Shown here piece after piece: positions 1 to 8,701 of a DNA stretch of 26,453 bases. The position numbers were made by a program, and so were the translations under genes. The stretch comes from Syntrophaceae bacterium UBA6112 (GTDB taxonomy: Bacteria > Desulfobacterota > Syntrophia > Syntrophales > UBA5619). The stretch lies in the NCBI GenBank assembly GCA_002423465.1, contig DIWG01000084.1:1-26453 (forward strand), read 5' to 3'. The notes under the pieces were generated by a model. The model was not told the DNA's origin and did not search any database. It was given only the letters and a program-made list of their open reading frames with translations. How positions within the stretch are numbered: position 1 is the stretch's first letter; each line of letters begins with the position of its first letter.

Positions 1-25
1 CGTCTACCAGTTCCGCCACCCAGGC
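1..25 (-). tRNA. tRNA-Leu, 5' part only (cut by the window edge)
   Basis: Read on the minus strand, the first 25 bases give GCCTGGGTGGCGGAACTGG followed by TAGACG. This is the 5' acceptor strand, the T8 position and the D-arm of a bacterial tRNA-Leu. The GCGGAA(C/T)TGGTAGACG pattern is characteristic of class II leucine tRNAs. The anticodon, variable arm and 3' end lie outside the window, so the isoacceptor cannot be named. A good promoter sits just upstream (46-74, minus). Confidence 0.85.
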
Positions 26-45
26 TGATTCCATGATGCGGAAAA

Positions 46-74
46 CCTATATGCTTTCCGGAAATCGCTGTCAA
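46..74 (-). promoter_or_regulatory. sigma70-type promoter for tRNA-Leu
   Basis: On the minus strand there is a perfect -35 TTGACA (69-74), a 17-nt spacer, and a -10 TATAGG (46-51). The expected start of transcription is near position 39, about 14 nt before the mature tRNA 5' end, which is normal for a tRNA gene. Inferred from consensus match only. Confidence 0.6.
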
Positions 75-91
75 GAAATTCATTCCCGGCC

Positions 92-120
92 TTGACAGGA
101 GGCGATAACCGGTCTTTAAA
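92..120 (+). promoter_or_regulatory. sigma70-type promoter for mtaD copy 1
   Basis: There is a perfect -35 TTGACA at 92-97, a 17-nt spacer, and a -10 TTTAAA (4 of 6) at 115-120. It would give a leader of roughly 90 nt before the ATG at 216. It lies back to back with the tRNA-Leu promoter, with 17 nt between the two -35 boxes. I see no SAH- or SAM-riboswitch signature in the leader. Confidence 0.5.
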
Positions 121-215
121 AAGGTCACTCCCGCATACCGGTCCACAGCGATCTTTTAATAGAAATTTCCTGCAATCTGTGTAAATGTTTCATCTGCGCC
201 GAAGGCATAATTCCT

Positions 216-1550
216 ATGAACAGTTTGAACGAAACTCCCGACATCCTGATTTCCGGCGGGACGCTTCTGACGATGGCCCCTCCCGGAGAGATCGTGGAAG
301 ACCCGGTCATCGGAATCCGTAACGGCAAGATCGACTTCATCAACCAGGGGAAGATCCCTGTCGGGCATTGCGAGAATGCTCGCGAGATCATCGATGCCTC
401 GGGATGCATCGTGATGCCGGGACTGGTAAACGTCCACACGCACCTTGCGATGACCTGTTTCCGGGGTCTCGCTGATGATCTTCCCCTGATGACCTGGCTC
501 AACGACCACATTTTCCCCGCCGAGGCGAAGTTCATCGATCGAAAGACCGTGTATGCCGGTGCAAGCTTAGCCATCGCCGAGATGATCCTTTCCGGCACCA
601 CAACCTTCTGTGATGGATATTTTTTCGAAGGAGAGGTGGGGCGCGCGGCGATCTCGGCGGGAATGCGGGGCGTCATCGCCCAGGGTTTCATCGATTTCCC
701 AACACCGGACCAGCCGGCCCATTCCGAAAAGGAAGGTGTTGCGGAACGGTTTGTGAAACGATGGCGCGATCGTTCGCCCCTGATCACCCCGGCCCTGTTT
801 TGCCACTCCCTCTACACCTGCTCGCCGGAGACCCTGCAGACCATTAAAGCCGTCGCGCGCCGCGTCGGTGTCTCCTTCCAGATCCACTTGTCTGAGACCC
901 GGGAGGAGGTCCGTCTGATCCGTGAGCTTTACGGGAAAAAGCCACTTCAACACCTCCATGATCTCGATATTATGGATGAAAATACGATTGCGGCGCACTG
1001 CATCTGGATTGACGAGGAGGAGATTGATCTTCTCGCGTCAAGCCGGGTCAAAGTGGCGCATGATCCCGAAAGCAACATGAAGCTTGGCACGGGCGTAGCC
1101 CCTGTTACGGAGATGCTGCGCCGCGGGATCGATGTTGGGTTAGGGACGGACGGCTCCGCGAGCAACAATGATCTCGATCTCTTCGGCGAGATGAGAATGG
1201 CCGCAAAGCTTCACAAGCTTTTCACCGGTGATCCAACCGTCCTCAAGGCGGAGAATGTCGTAGAGATGGCGACCATCGGCGGAGCGCGCGTCCTCGGGAT
1301 GTCGGACCGGATCGGTTCCATCGTCCCGGGCAAGGAGGCGGACATCATCCTCCTGGATATGAGAAAACCCCATTTGACCCCCCTTTACCGCCCCTTTTCG
1401 CACCTCGTTTATGCGGCCCGCGGGGCGGATGTGGTCACCAGTATTATCGGCGGGCGAATCGTCATGAAAAACCGTCGCCTGCTTCAGATCGATCTTGAGT
1501 TGGTCATGGAAGAGGTCCGCCGGATCGCGGCCCGGATCAAGAGCAAGTAA
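216..1550 (+). CDS. mtaD: 5-methylthioadenosine/S-adenosylhomocysteine deaminase, copy 1
   Basis: A 444-residue amidohydrolase of the MTA/SAH deaminase (MtaD/SsnA-like) family. It is expected to deaminate S-adenosylhomocysteine or methylthioadenosine to the inosyl form in the cytosol. The metal site is intact: H74 and H76 (VNVHTHLAM), H224 with E227 (IHLSE), H261 (AAHCIW) and D312 (GLGTDGSASNN). The start is the ATG at 216, with a GAAGG Shine-Dalgarno about 10 nt upstream. The DUF4139 gene follows after 16 nt and is probably co-transcribed. A clear paralogue of the same length lies at 8849-10177. Family assignment is firm; the exact substrate (MTA, SAH, adenosine or another aminopurine) cannot be told from sequence. 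Confidence 0.9.
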   Translation: MNSLNETPDILISGGTLLTMAPPGEIVEDPVIGIRNGKIDFINQGKIPVGHCENAREIIDASGCIVMPGLVNVHTHLAMTCFRGLADDLPLMTWLNDHIFPAEAKFIDRKTVYAGASLAIAEMILSGTTTFCDGYFFEGEVGRAAISAGMRGVIAQGFIDFPTPDQPAHSEKEGVAERFVKRWRDRSPLITPALFCHSLYTCSPETLQTIKAVARRVGVSFQIHLSETREEVRLIRELYGKKPLQHLHDLDIMDENTIAAHCIWIDEEEIDLLASSRVKVAHDPESNMKLGTGVAPVTEMLRRGIDVGLGTDGSASNNDLDLFGEMRMAAKLHKLFTGDPTVLKAENVVEMATIGGARVLGMSDRIGSIVPGKEADIILLDMRKPHLTPLYRPFSHLVYAARGADVVTSIIGGRIVMKNRRLLQIDLELVMEEVRRIAARIKSK

Positions 1551-1566
1551 GGAATATGGAGGTCTT

Positions 1567-3138
1567 ATGAAAACGAAGTTATCGATTAAAAAAATGCCGT
1601 TATTTCTGATCCTGCTTCCATTTCTTTTTCCAATCGGCGCCGGCGCCGTTCCACAGGAGGTGACACTCTTCCCCAACTCGGCCCGAGTGACGGAGGTGAC
1701 CCGGATTTCCCCGAAGGCGACGGGTCAGGGGAGTTTCAAAGCCATGATAACCCTGCCGGCACAGGCGCTCCCCGATTCACTGACCACCCGCCTCGAACTG
1801 AATTCACCGCTCAAAATCGAGGATCAATCCTGGCGGCAGATCAATCGCCAGGACGAAGGACGAATCGCCGATCTGCGAAAAAAGCTCCAACAGGCGAAGA
1901 CGGAAAGGATCGGCGTTTTCTCGGCAATTCAATCTCTGGAGGTCCAGCTCCAGTTCTGGCAGGCGCAGGCCAAGGCCAAGGCCAGGACGGCCGAGGAGAC
2001 GGTCGGCCTCGCGGCGCAGATCGGAAAGAGCGTCAAGAAGGATATGCAGGAGAAGTTGGCCCTCGAACCGGAGCTGGAAAGGCTGGATAAAAAAATCCGT
2101 GAATTGCAGGAGGAGATGAACCGGATCGCAGGTCAGAAAGAGACGCTCTGGGAGGTGACGCTGATCCTGAGCGGATCCCCGGCGCGCGAAACCGAACTGA
2201 CCCTGACCTATACTCTCAACGGGTGCGGCTGGCTTCCTCTCTACCGTCTGGACGCCCGTCCCCGCGAAGGATTGATCCGGTTTGCCTGGGAGGCGGAGAT
2301 CTGGCAGGGATCCGGTATTGACTGGAATCAGGTGGATACGGAACTTGCCACCCTCCAACCCCATTCCGCGCTGACACCGCCGGATCTTCCGCCCTGGATC
2401 ATCCGTCCCCGTCCCCAGATTCGTCTGAATCAGGCGCGTCAGAAGGCGGATATCAAGGCAGCGGCGCCTGCCGCTGCGGCCTTTTACGCCGAGGCGCAGG
2501 ATGCGGCAGCGGAACCCCGGGAGACGCGTCAAACCACCTATGCGGTCTGGACACTCGGGAAAAAGACGATCCCGGCGGGATCGCGCCAGCGCCTGAAGAT
2601 CCGGGAAGAGGCATGGCCGGCCGACTTTGTCCATCTCCTCCGTCCCAGTTTGACATCCCGGGCTTTTGTCCGGGCGACCGTGAAGCTTCCGGAAGGGAAA
2701 GAGGTTCCCTCCGGCACGGCGACTTATCTGATCGACGGCGCCGTTCTCGGAAAACGTCCGTTCGCCTTCGCCGGGCAGGAAGGGATTTTTTCCTTCGGGA
2801 CCGATCCACTGGTCACTGCAAAATCAACCCTTCTTTCCCGAAAATCGGGTGAAAAGGGGATGATTGTCGATCGGCAGACGCAGGAGTGGGCCTGGCGTCT
2901 GGATATCCGCAATGCCGGGAGCTCGGCGATCCGGGTGCGTTTGGAAGAGCCGCTGCCGCAACCGCGCGACGAACGGATTAAAATCACATTCCAATCGGAA
3001 CCGGAGGTGAATGAGAAAAGCGCTTCCGAGATGATCTGGCGGATGGAGATCCCCGGGGGGGAGAAACGGTCGATCTCAACCACGATCCGCCTCGAGGCCC
3101 CCAAGGAAATGGATCTGGATCTCGGCTGGCGTCGCTGA
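1567..3138 (+). CDS. secreted DUF4139 (mucoidy-inhibitor MuiA-like) protein
   Basis: A 523-residue exported protein. The start is the ATG at 1567, chosen because GGAGG (1558-1562) precedes it and a clean signal peptide follows (KK, then a run of Leu/Phe/Pro, ending near residue 27 at AGA). The frame is open further upstream, but that part overlaps mtaD and lacks signal features. After a beta-rich N-terminal part (DUF4140-like, starting VTLFPNSARVTEV) comes a long charged coiled coil at about residues 99-193. The rest matches DUF4139, with the family-like GWLPLYRLDARP and WNQVDTELATLQP stretches. Function is unknown; relatives are described as mucoidy-inhibitor or envelope proteins. There is no linker or terminator between its stop and the convergent gene ending at 3153 (14-nt gap). 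Confidence 0.75.
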   Translation: MKTKLSIKKMPLFLILLPFLFPIGAGAVPQEVTLFPNSARVTEVTRISPKATGQGSFKAMITLPAQALPDSLTTRLELNSPLKIEDQSWRQINRQDEGRIADLRKKLQQAKTERIGVFSAIQSLEVQLQFWQAQAKAKARTAEETVGLAAQIGKSVKKDMQEKLALEPELERLDKKIRELQEEMNRIAGQKETLWEVTLILSGSPARETELTLTYTLNGCGWLPLYRLDARPREGLIRFAWEAEIWQGSGIDWNQVDTELATLQPHSALTPPDLPPWIIRPRPQIRLNQARQKADIKAAAPAAAAFYAEAQDAAAEPRETRQTTYAVWTLGKKTIPAGSRQRLKIREEAWPADFVHLLRPSLTSRAFVRATVKLPEGKEVPSGTATYLIDGAVLGKRPFAFAGQEGIFSFGTDPLVTAKSTLLSRKSGEKGMIVDRQTQEWAWRLDIRNAGSSAIRVRLEEPLPQPRDERIKITFQSEPEVNEKSASEMIWRMEIPGGEKRSISTTIRLEAPKEMDLDLGWRR

Positions 3139-3152
3139 ACCTCAAACCGATA

Positions 3153-5696
3153 TCACTCCCGAAGGGAAATTTCGTTGGCGTCGGCGTCGATTTGCCGATC
3201 GACGGCCACTACTTTCGGAGGGAGTTTCTCCGCGGATCGCTGTCGACGGACAACCCCGCAGGAAACGGTGAACAACTGAGCCATAACTTCATCCACGATC
3301 TCCCTCGGGATCCCGTAGTAGAGAAAGTTGATCGGCATCAGTTCGCCCAATAAATACAGATTTTTATCTCTTAACGGATCATCGGGGAAAGAGAGGGCCA
3401 CCCGGTATCCCTGCAGGATGCCCGTCTGCAGATCCCGCAAGGCATGTTGTTCCACCGCTACACGCATTGCCTCCTGACGATTGCCGTCGTTGAGAAGGGT
3501 CTGCAAACACGCTTCCAGATCGGAAAATTCAACGGTCTTCGTTGAACCACTGATAAAGAATATTTCTTTGCGGTGTCCCCGCAGAATCATCTCCTCGAAC
3601 TGTTTCTTCTTGAAGATCGATGCGCCGATGACTCCAATCACCATATCGATCTGAGCGAGCATTTCGTATCCCAGCGCATCCAATGTGGGGACCTCCAGGA
3701 TAGCGGTTCCTTCCGCTTCTTGAACGGCGATATCCACACCGAAGAGATTGGCGGGATCGACACGGTGCCGGAGTTCCTGCTTCAGGAAGCTTCCGATGGC
3801 GCCGGATGAACCCAGGATCAGAATCTTCCGTCGGGAAATAAGCATCCCCAGGCGATGGAGAATATTTTCCGCGGCATTGATGATGGATATGGCGCATTCC
3901 CTGGCTTCCGGACCTCTCTTGAGTTTTGAAACGGCGATGCTGGCGACAGGGAATTCCAGCCTGCCGAATTCATTTTCAATTTCCATATCGTAATCATATC
4001 CGTTTTTGGTGTGTTCGACACTGCCCTGAAAAACACCCTTCAGCCATTGGGCAAAGGGAAGATTTTCCTGGCCTTCCGGTGCGGGCGCGCGAAAACGATA
4101 ATGTACCTCGGCCACCGTCGCTCCTTCCAGGGAGAAACGGTTTATCAGCGGCGCGAGATAGCCTCCGTCTTCCACGAGAAGCAGTTGCTCGCCTTTTCGT
4201 CGGGCATTTTCAATCTCCTTCAGGAAGAGATGACCTGCCGCAAGCCGCATCGATTCGAAGAAATCCGATCCGGAATCGAAAATCTCTTTTTCCAAAACCT
4301 CAAGTCCGCTCGAAGGCGTAAAGAGCCGAGAAAAGACATAGCTGCTGGAAAGGTGTAGCCGCGACTCGAGCTTCTGAAGACTGAAGAAGCGGAAGCCTTC
4401 CTGGGGAAGGGACATGAGGGTTTCCAGATAAGCGTCGGGAACTACCCCTGCGTATTTGACAAAAAAAGTCGTGATCGATCGGCATCCTGCAATCTGGAAG
4501 GACCTGAGCAGACCGATCACCTCCGCCGTAATGTGGTGAATCAGAAATAGTCGAACTCCGGTAAGCGCTTCTTTTTTGAGACCGGATACGCGGGACAATG
4601 CAGGCATTTTTCCGAGATAATCTTGCAGGAAGAAAACGGTGCGACGCTCGTCAAAGCTGAAATTCAAACAGGCCCCGTAACGAGACAGATCGATAAAGAC
4701 ATGGAACCGTCCAACGACAACCTCAATGACATCCCCCTGGGCAAGCCTTGAAATGACCAGCGGATCTTCGAGCAGTTGGATCTCTCTGACGAGCATCTCG
4801 AACGACTCTGTATGGGCATCCGACTCGCCTTTCTTTTCGATCAGAAGCAACTGGATGTCGTCCGTCGGCCAGGTAAATTGAATTTTTTCAAGGCGGGTCA
4901 AGCCGCAGAGGCTCAGGTGGTCGAAAAGATCACGATGATGGGCGGCAATGACATGGTACTCCGTGCGGTAATTCATGCATTCGCGGAGCATGCCCTGGTG
5001 GATCTGCTCCGCGATCATGTATACGTTCGCCAGGTAGGACGAACGGGCGGCGAGGTCGACGACGCGGTGGGGGATATGCTTGAGCTGAAGCCTGGATGAT
5101 GCCGCATCCTCAAGGGTGATGCGGAGAAAACGGCCGGCATGGTTGTGTTCCACAAGGAAATAATGACCGTATTCCTTTTCCCCCTCCTGCGGACGGAATG
5201 GGAACATCAATGAAAGCGGTGCCCGTACCTCATGGGTTGATTGGTTTCCGAAGTAGTTCGGGAACAGCAATCCCCCCCACCGGTCCGTCTGAAGGGTCCG
5301 GAAAATAACCTGCATGCAGTTCGAAAAATGAAGGTGATCAAAGGGAAGATTCTCCGCGGCATCGATTCTGGCGTAGATCATGACCCAGTCCAACCCAAGC
5401 CTGACAAGATCCGGCGTCAGGTTGGGATCGACTTTCCGGCGGACCATGATGTCGGCGGCGCCGAAACCGCATTGTTCAAGCACCTCATTGGTGAGGAGCT
5501 GGACGAAGGTGTGGAGGTTTCGAAAGACACGAACACGGCTGAGATCGATGGAGCAATGATGTTCATCCTGACGGACAAGGGGAACGCCGAGGGTGGTCAG
5601 TTCGCCTCCTTGCCCGGCCTTCGCGGCCGAATCCGTTTCCGCCGACTCCTGCTCCCGGATGAGGGTCCGGATGACGCTTTGATAATCTGGTTTCAT
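3153..5696 (-). CDS. uncharacterised 847-aa protein with SAH-hydrolase-like NAD-binding region
   Basis: I do not recognise the whole protein. The first ~480 residues look soluble and globular, with no signal peptide or membrane segment, and match nothing I can name. The C-terminal ~350 residues look like a degenerate adenosylhomocysteinase fold. There is a VEDGGYL stretch near residue 505, then a Rossmann dinucleotide-binding loop ILGSSGAIGS near residues 626-635, followed by FGVD about 20 residues later where an NAD-ribose-binding acid is expected. I chose the ATG at 5696 because AAAAGGG sits 7 nt upstream. The frame runs on upstream to 5855, but that stretch overlaps the end of the dehydrogenase gene and is of poor composition. 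It is the last gene of the minus block, 151 nt after the dehydrogenase. With MTA/SAH deaminases on both flanks, a role near SAH or a related nucleoside is a reasonable guess, no more. Confidence 0.7.
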   Translation of the reverse strand: MKPDYQSVIRTLIREQESAETDSAAKAGQGGELTTLGVPLVRQDEHHCSIDLSRVRVFRNLHTFVQLLTNEVLEQCGFGAADIMVRRKVDPNLTPDLVRLGLDWVMIYARIDAAENLPFDHLHFSNCMQVIFRTLQTDRWGGLLFPNYFGNQSTHEVRAPLSLMFPFRPQEGEKEYGHYFLVEHNHAGRFLRITLEDAASSRLQLKHIPHRVVDLAARSSYLANVYMIAEQIHQGMLRECMNYRTEYHVIAAHHRDLFDHLSLCGLTRLEKIQFTWPTDDIQLLLIEKKGESDAHTESFEMLVREIQLLEDPLVISRLAQGDVIEVVVGRFHVFIDLSRYGACLNFSFDERRTVFFLQDYLGKMPALSRVSGLKKEALTGVRLFLIHHITAEVIGLLRSFQIAGCRSITTFFVKYAGVVPDAYLETLMSLPQEGFRFFSLQKLESRLHLSSSYVFSRLFTPSSGLEVLEKEIFDSGSDFFESMRLAAGHLFLKEIENARRKGEQLLLVEDGGYLAPLINRFSLEGATVAEVHYRFRAPAPEGQENLPFAQWLKGVFQGSVEHTKNGYDYDMEIENEFGRLEFPVASIAVSKLKRGPEARECAISIINAAENILHRLGMLISRRKILILGSSGAIGSFLKQELRHRVDPANLFGVDIAVQEAEGTAILEVPTLDALGYEMLAQIDMVIGVIGASIFKKKQFEEMILRGHRKEIFFISGSTKTVEFSDLEACLQTLLNDGNRQEAMRVAVEQHALRDLQTGILQGYRVALSFPDDPLRDKNLYLLGELMPINFLYYGIPREIVDEVMAQLFTVSCGVVRRQRSAEKLPPKVVAVDRQIDADANEISLRE

Positions 5697-5847
5697 GAAT
5701 GGGCCCTTTTCAAATGGGTCGTTCCCTGTGCAGCTCCCCGCCGGTATGAGGGGATTCTCCTGCGATGGCACTCTCTTTTTTAAATTGTGCCCCTTATTCC
5801 CGCCATCAAGGCGAGGCCGACGGGTTGCGCCCCCGGTCGCCGCATCA

Positions 5848-6816
5848 TTATGCAATGTCCAGGAGTACTTTCATGGCATCCCTCTGCCCAGCGCGGACAA
5901 AGGCTGCCTGAACTTTCGCAAAGGGATAGCGTGCCGTGATCATCCTCTCCAACGGCATGTCCGGAAATTTCCGCATCATGGCCAGACCATCGGCAAAACG
6001 ACCGCACCGGGATCCCAGTATGGTCAATTCATGGATGACCACGGGCGCGAGGTTCACATTCCCCTGGAGGGCCACCGTGGATTTGAGAACGATCGTTCCC
6101 CGGGGGCGACAGAGGGAGATCGCGGTCACGATGCCCTGCCCCGAACCGGTTGCATCGACGACGATATCGGCCCCCGTTTCGATGGCGTCGGTCCACAGGC
6201 ATCTCTTGAGTCCCCGCCAATCGGCAAGAGCCAGCTTTTCGGGATGCCGACCCACAAGCGTCACATTGAAGGCCGCCGTCGAAAGTACCCACGCGCAAAG
6301 GATGCCGAGCCGTCCGTCCCCGAGCACGACGATCCGTTCGTTTCCGTGAATATGAACCTGTTCCAGGATTTCGCATGCCGCCGAAAGGGGCTCCATCAGA
6401 ACCGCATGCTCGTCGGGGATATCTTCCGGGACAATCAACAGATTCTCAATCGGGAGGGCACAGTACTCGGCCATGCAGCCGTCATGGTTCAGAATACCCA
6501 GGGTTGTCCGTTCCGGGCAGTGCCGCCCCAATCCCTGTGCACACCAAGGACAATGACCGCATGCGGCGTTGATCTCGCCGACCACCCTTTTGCCGATCCA
6601 CGAAGGATCGCCGCATCGATCGACAACACCGACGAGCTCGTGACCCAAAACGCCCCTGAACCCCAGATAGCCTTTCATGATCTCCATATCTGTTTTACAG
6701 ATACCGGCAACCGTCACTTTGATCCTTGCCCAACCCGGTCCGGGTTCCGTTACAGGATAATCCTGAACGAGTTTCAGTCCGCCATCAAAAACGGCTGCCA
6801 TCATTCGATTCATCAT
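5848..6816 (-). CDS. zinc-dependent MDR alcohol dehydrogenase-like protein
   Basis: About 322 residues, a medium-chain dehydrogenase/reductase. Visible are the catalytic-zinc region (GICKTDMEI, then GHELVGVV), the structural-zinc cysteines (CGHCPWCAQGLGRHC), the MEPLSAACEIL segment and the nucleotide-binding loop VLGDGRLGIL. It resembles the short MDR group often annotated as threonine dehydrogenase-related. The substrate cannot be predicted. The start is uncertain: ATG codons at 6816, 6813, 6804 and 6801 and a GTG at 6825 are all in frame, with only a weak GTGGGTGA ahead of 6816. It begins 27 nt after the ECF-S/HAMP gene and is probably in the same transcript. Confidence 0.82.
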   Translation of the reverse strand: MMNRMMAAVFDGGLKLVQDYPVTEPGPGWARIKVTVAGICKTDMEIMKGYLGFRGVLGHELVGVVDRCGDPSWIGKRVVGEINAACGHCPWCAQGLGRHCPERTTLGILNHDGCMAEYCALPIENLLIVPEDIPDEHAVLMEPLSAACEILEQVHIHGNERIVVLGDGRLGILCAWVLSTAAFNVTLVGRHPEKLALADWRGLKRCLWTDAIETGADIVVDATGSGQGIVTAISLCRPRGTIVLKSTVALQGNVNLAPVVIHELTILGSRCGRFADGLAMMRKFPDMPLERMITARYPFAKVQAAFVRAGQRDAMKVLLDIA

Positions 6817-6843
6817 TTCACCCACTCATTCGATTCGCAATTC

Positions 6844-7869
6844 TCACGACGCCCTGAATTCCTTGGCCCTCTTTTTCAGCGTCTGAAAATACTCGGTTTC
6901 GACAATCTCCGCCACATCCTTTGCCTTGCGATCCAGATCGATTTTAATCTGCAGCTCCTGGACCTGGAGCAGCAGATGATTTTCCCTTTTGCGAACCTGA
7001 TCCGCCATGACCTGGAGAACACGGGAAAGCTGGCCCAGTTCATCGCTACGCCGGGAAATGGGTTCGAGAGCGGCAAGGTCGTACCTGCCCTTTTCCACCT
7101 CTTCGGCCGCCAGAATCAAACGGCTCACCGGATCCGTGATCCGCCGGATGAAAGCGATCGAGGCGACAAATCCCGCCACGATGAAAAGAACTGATATAAT
7201 TCCGGCGAGGTAGAAGTTTTCGATCATGGCCTCCGTCGAGACGAGATCGTCCCAGACCGACCAGGTAATGGAGATAGCCGTGCTGAGAATGGCCAGCACA
7301 AGCAGCGTGGTGATCAGGAGAATCGTTCGGGTTTCCAGGGTCAGAATCAGTCTGCGGGCCATGATCAGCACTGCGGGAACGAGGATAAATCCGTTGACCG
7401 CGTCGGTCAGAAAGGCCGGAAGAATCCAGGAAGGAAAAGATTCGGGAAAATTCATGAAGTGGAGGAAGCCATAATCCAGCAGGACGGCAGCACCCACGGA
7501 AACGGCACTTGCCGCAATAACGCCCATTTCGAGAATGCCGAAATCACGCACCGTTGCAATCTTGCCGATTCCGGCGTAACGGACGATCATTCCCGGAAGG
7601 AATCCGATGAGGCCGTTTGCCAGGTGCCAGTTCCAGAACTTCCAGAGACCAAAACCCGAAATGCCGTCCCCGATCAGATTGCCCGTAAAACCGACCAGAA
7701 ATCCGGCGCTGGGATGCGAGATGATTCCGATAACCATGGGAAGGGCGATCTGGGGGCGGATGGATATGAAGGGCGCCGACGGCAGGAGAACGGTGTTGGA
7801 TATGCCGTTCATGATGCCGTAGACAGCGCCCCAGAGACATCCGGCGAGGATGATTTTTCCGGCACGCAT
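6844..7869 (-). CDS. membrane protein: ECF-S-like region fused to HAMP and coiled coil
   Basis: A 341-residue integral membrane protein. Residues 1-175 hold about six hydrophobic segments with the glycine-rich look of ECF-transporter substrate-binding (S) components, for example GFLVGFTGNLIGDGISG at 56-72 and the WHLANGLIGFLPG stretch at 81-93. Two further membrane segments lie at about 181-203 and 218-241. A HAMP domain follows (about 238-295, with ITDPVSRLILAAEEVEKG), then a charged coiled coil to residue 335. No kinase, cyclase or methyl-accepting output domain is attached, so any output would go through a partner. The ATG at 7869 is 2 nt after the stop of the MinD-like gene, implying translational coupling. 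The ECF-S resemblance is judged by eye and is less certain than the HAMP call. Confidence 0.7.
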   Translation of the reverse strand: MRAGKIILAGCLWGAVYGIMNGISNTVLLPSAPFISIRPQIALPMVIGIISHPSAGFLVGFTGNLIGDGISGFGLWKFWNWHLANGLIGFLPGMIVRYAGIGKIATVRDFGILEMGVIAASAVSVGAAVLLDYGFLHFMNFPESFPSWILPAFLTDAVNGFILVPAVLIMARRLILTLETRTILLITTLLVLAILSTAISITWSVWDDLVSTEAMIENFYLAGIISVLFIVAGFVASIAFIRRITDPVSRLILAAEEVEKGRYDLAALEPISRRSDELGQLSRVLQVMADQVRKRENHLLLQVQELQIKIDLDRKAKDVAEIVETEYFQTLKKRAKEFRAS

Positions 7870-7871
7870 CG

Positions 7872-8627
7872 CTACTGCCCCACTTCCCGGACGATGGACT
7901 TGAATTCGCTGCTCAGCGGATGGTCCGGATAGCGTATCACAAATATTCCGGAACTCGCCAATGTCATCATCTGATCCTCATGGTTCAGTACGCCAACCAC
8001 CTTGCAGTCGTATGCCGCGGATACCTTTGCCGCGAGCGCCGCCCGATCGAAATTTTCCGGCACCTTGTTGAGGACAAGACAGGTTCTCGGGACTTCCAAT
8101 TGCCGGGAGATCTCGACCGTCACGGATGTTCCCTGATAGTCCTGGTGATCCGGACGCAGGAGGATGAGCAGGATGTCGGAAATGGCAATCGACAGGAGGG
8201 TCTCTTCATTGAGACCGGGGTGAGTATCCACGAAGAGGAAATCGAGGGAGAGATCGCCAATGAGACGATGGTAACCCTCCTTCAGAAGATTGACGTCATA
8301 TCCGTAATGAAGGACGCGGGCAATATCTCCCGCACGGATGCTTGCGGGAATCAGAAAAAGGCGGCCTCCCGACGAGGATTCCGCTGCCGCCGTTACATCG
8401 TATGCGGCACGGGTCACCTCGCATTTACCCCAGAGGAAATCGTTCAGGGCATAACCGGGACCTTTGGCGTCGAGGCCGAACAGCACATGTATGCCCGGTG
8501 ACTGAAGATCCGTGTCGACAATCCCGACACGGCGCCCCATTCCCGCCAGCAGGCATGCCAAATTGGCCGTCGTGTTCGATTTGCCCGTTCCTCCCCGGAA
8601 TGAATGGATGGCGATCGTCTTGGCCAT
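7872..8627 (-). CDS. MinD/ParA-family ATPase with variant Walker A
   Basis: 251 residues from the ATG at 8627, which has AAGAGG 9 nt upstream. An upstream extension to 8690 is open but looks non-coding. The fold is that of MinD/ParA/Mrp ATPases: IAIHSFRGGTGKSNTTANLA at the N-terminus, VGIVDTDLQSPG as the A' region, FLFVDTHPGL as Walker B, and VLNKVP as the base-recognition strand. The first lysine of the usual KGGxGKT/S is arginine (R11), while K16 and S17 are kept. I see no C-terminal amphipathic helix of the MinD membrane-targeting type. There is no ParB, MinE or flagellar gene nearby; its close partner is the membrane HAMP protein 2 nt downstream. It could position or gate that protein, but this is inference. 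Confidence 0.85.
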   Translation of the reverse strand: MAKTIAIHSFRGGTGKSNTTANLACLLAGMGRRVGIVDTDLQSPGIHVLFGLDAKGPGYALNDFLWGKCEVTRAAYDVTAAAESSSGGRLFLIPASIRAGDIARVLHYGYDVNLLKEGYHRLIGDLSLDFLFVDTHPGLNEETLLSIAISDILLILLRPDHQDYQGTSVTVEISRQLEVPRTCLVLNKVPENFDRAALAAKVSAAYDCKVVGVLNHEDQMMTLASSGIFVIRYPDHPLSSEFKSIVREVGQ

Positions 8628-8701
8628 GAATGAAAACCTCTTGTCTTGAGTCCGCGCGAACTCGGAAGAAGATGATCTGTCGGACTTCATCCCTGTGCGT
8701 T

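Noticed and set aside
121..215. SAH riboswitch in the mtaD copy 1 leader
   Set aside because: The conserved core of known SAH riboswitches is not visible and no strong stem set was found.
5695..7194. Long plus-strand open frame (about 499 codons) opposite the dehydrogenase and HAMP genes
   Set aside because: It has no recognisable domain and odd composition, and it lies antisense to two genes with clear motifs; it is a by-product of GC-rich codon bias.
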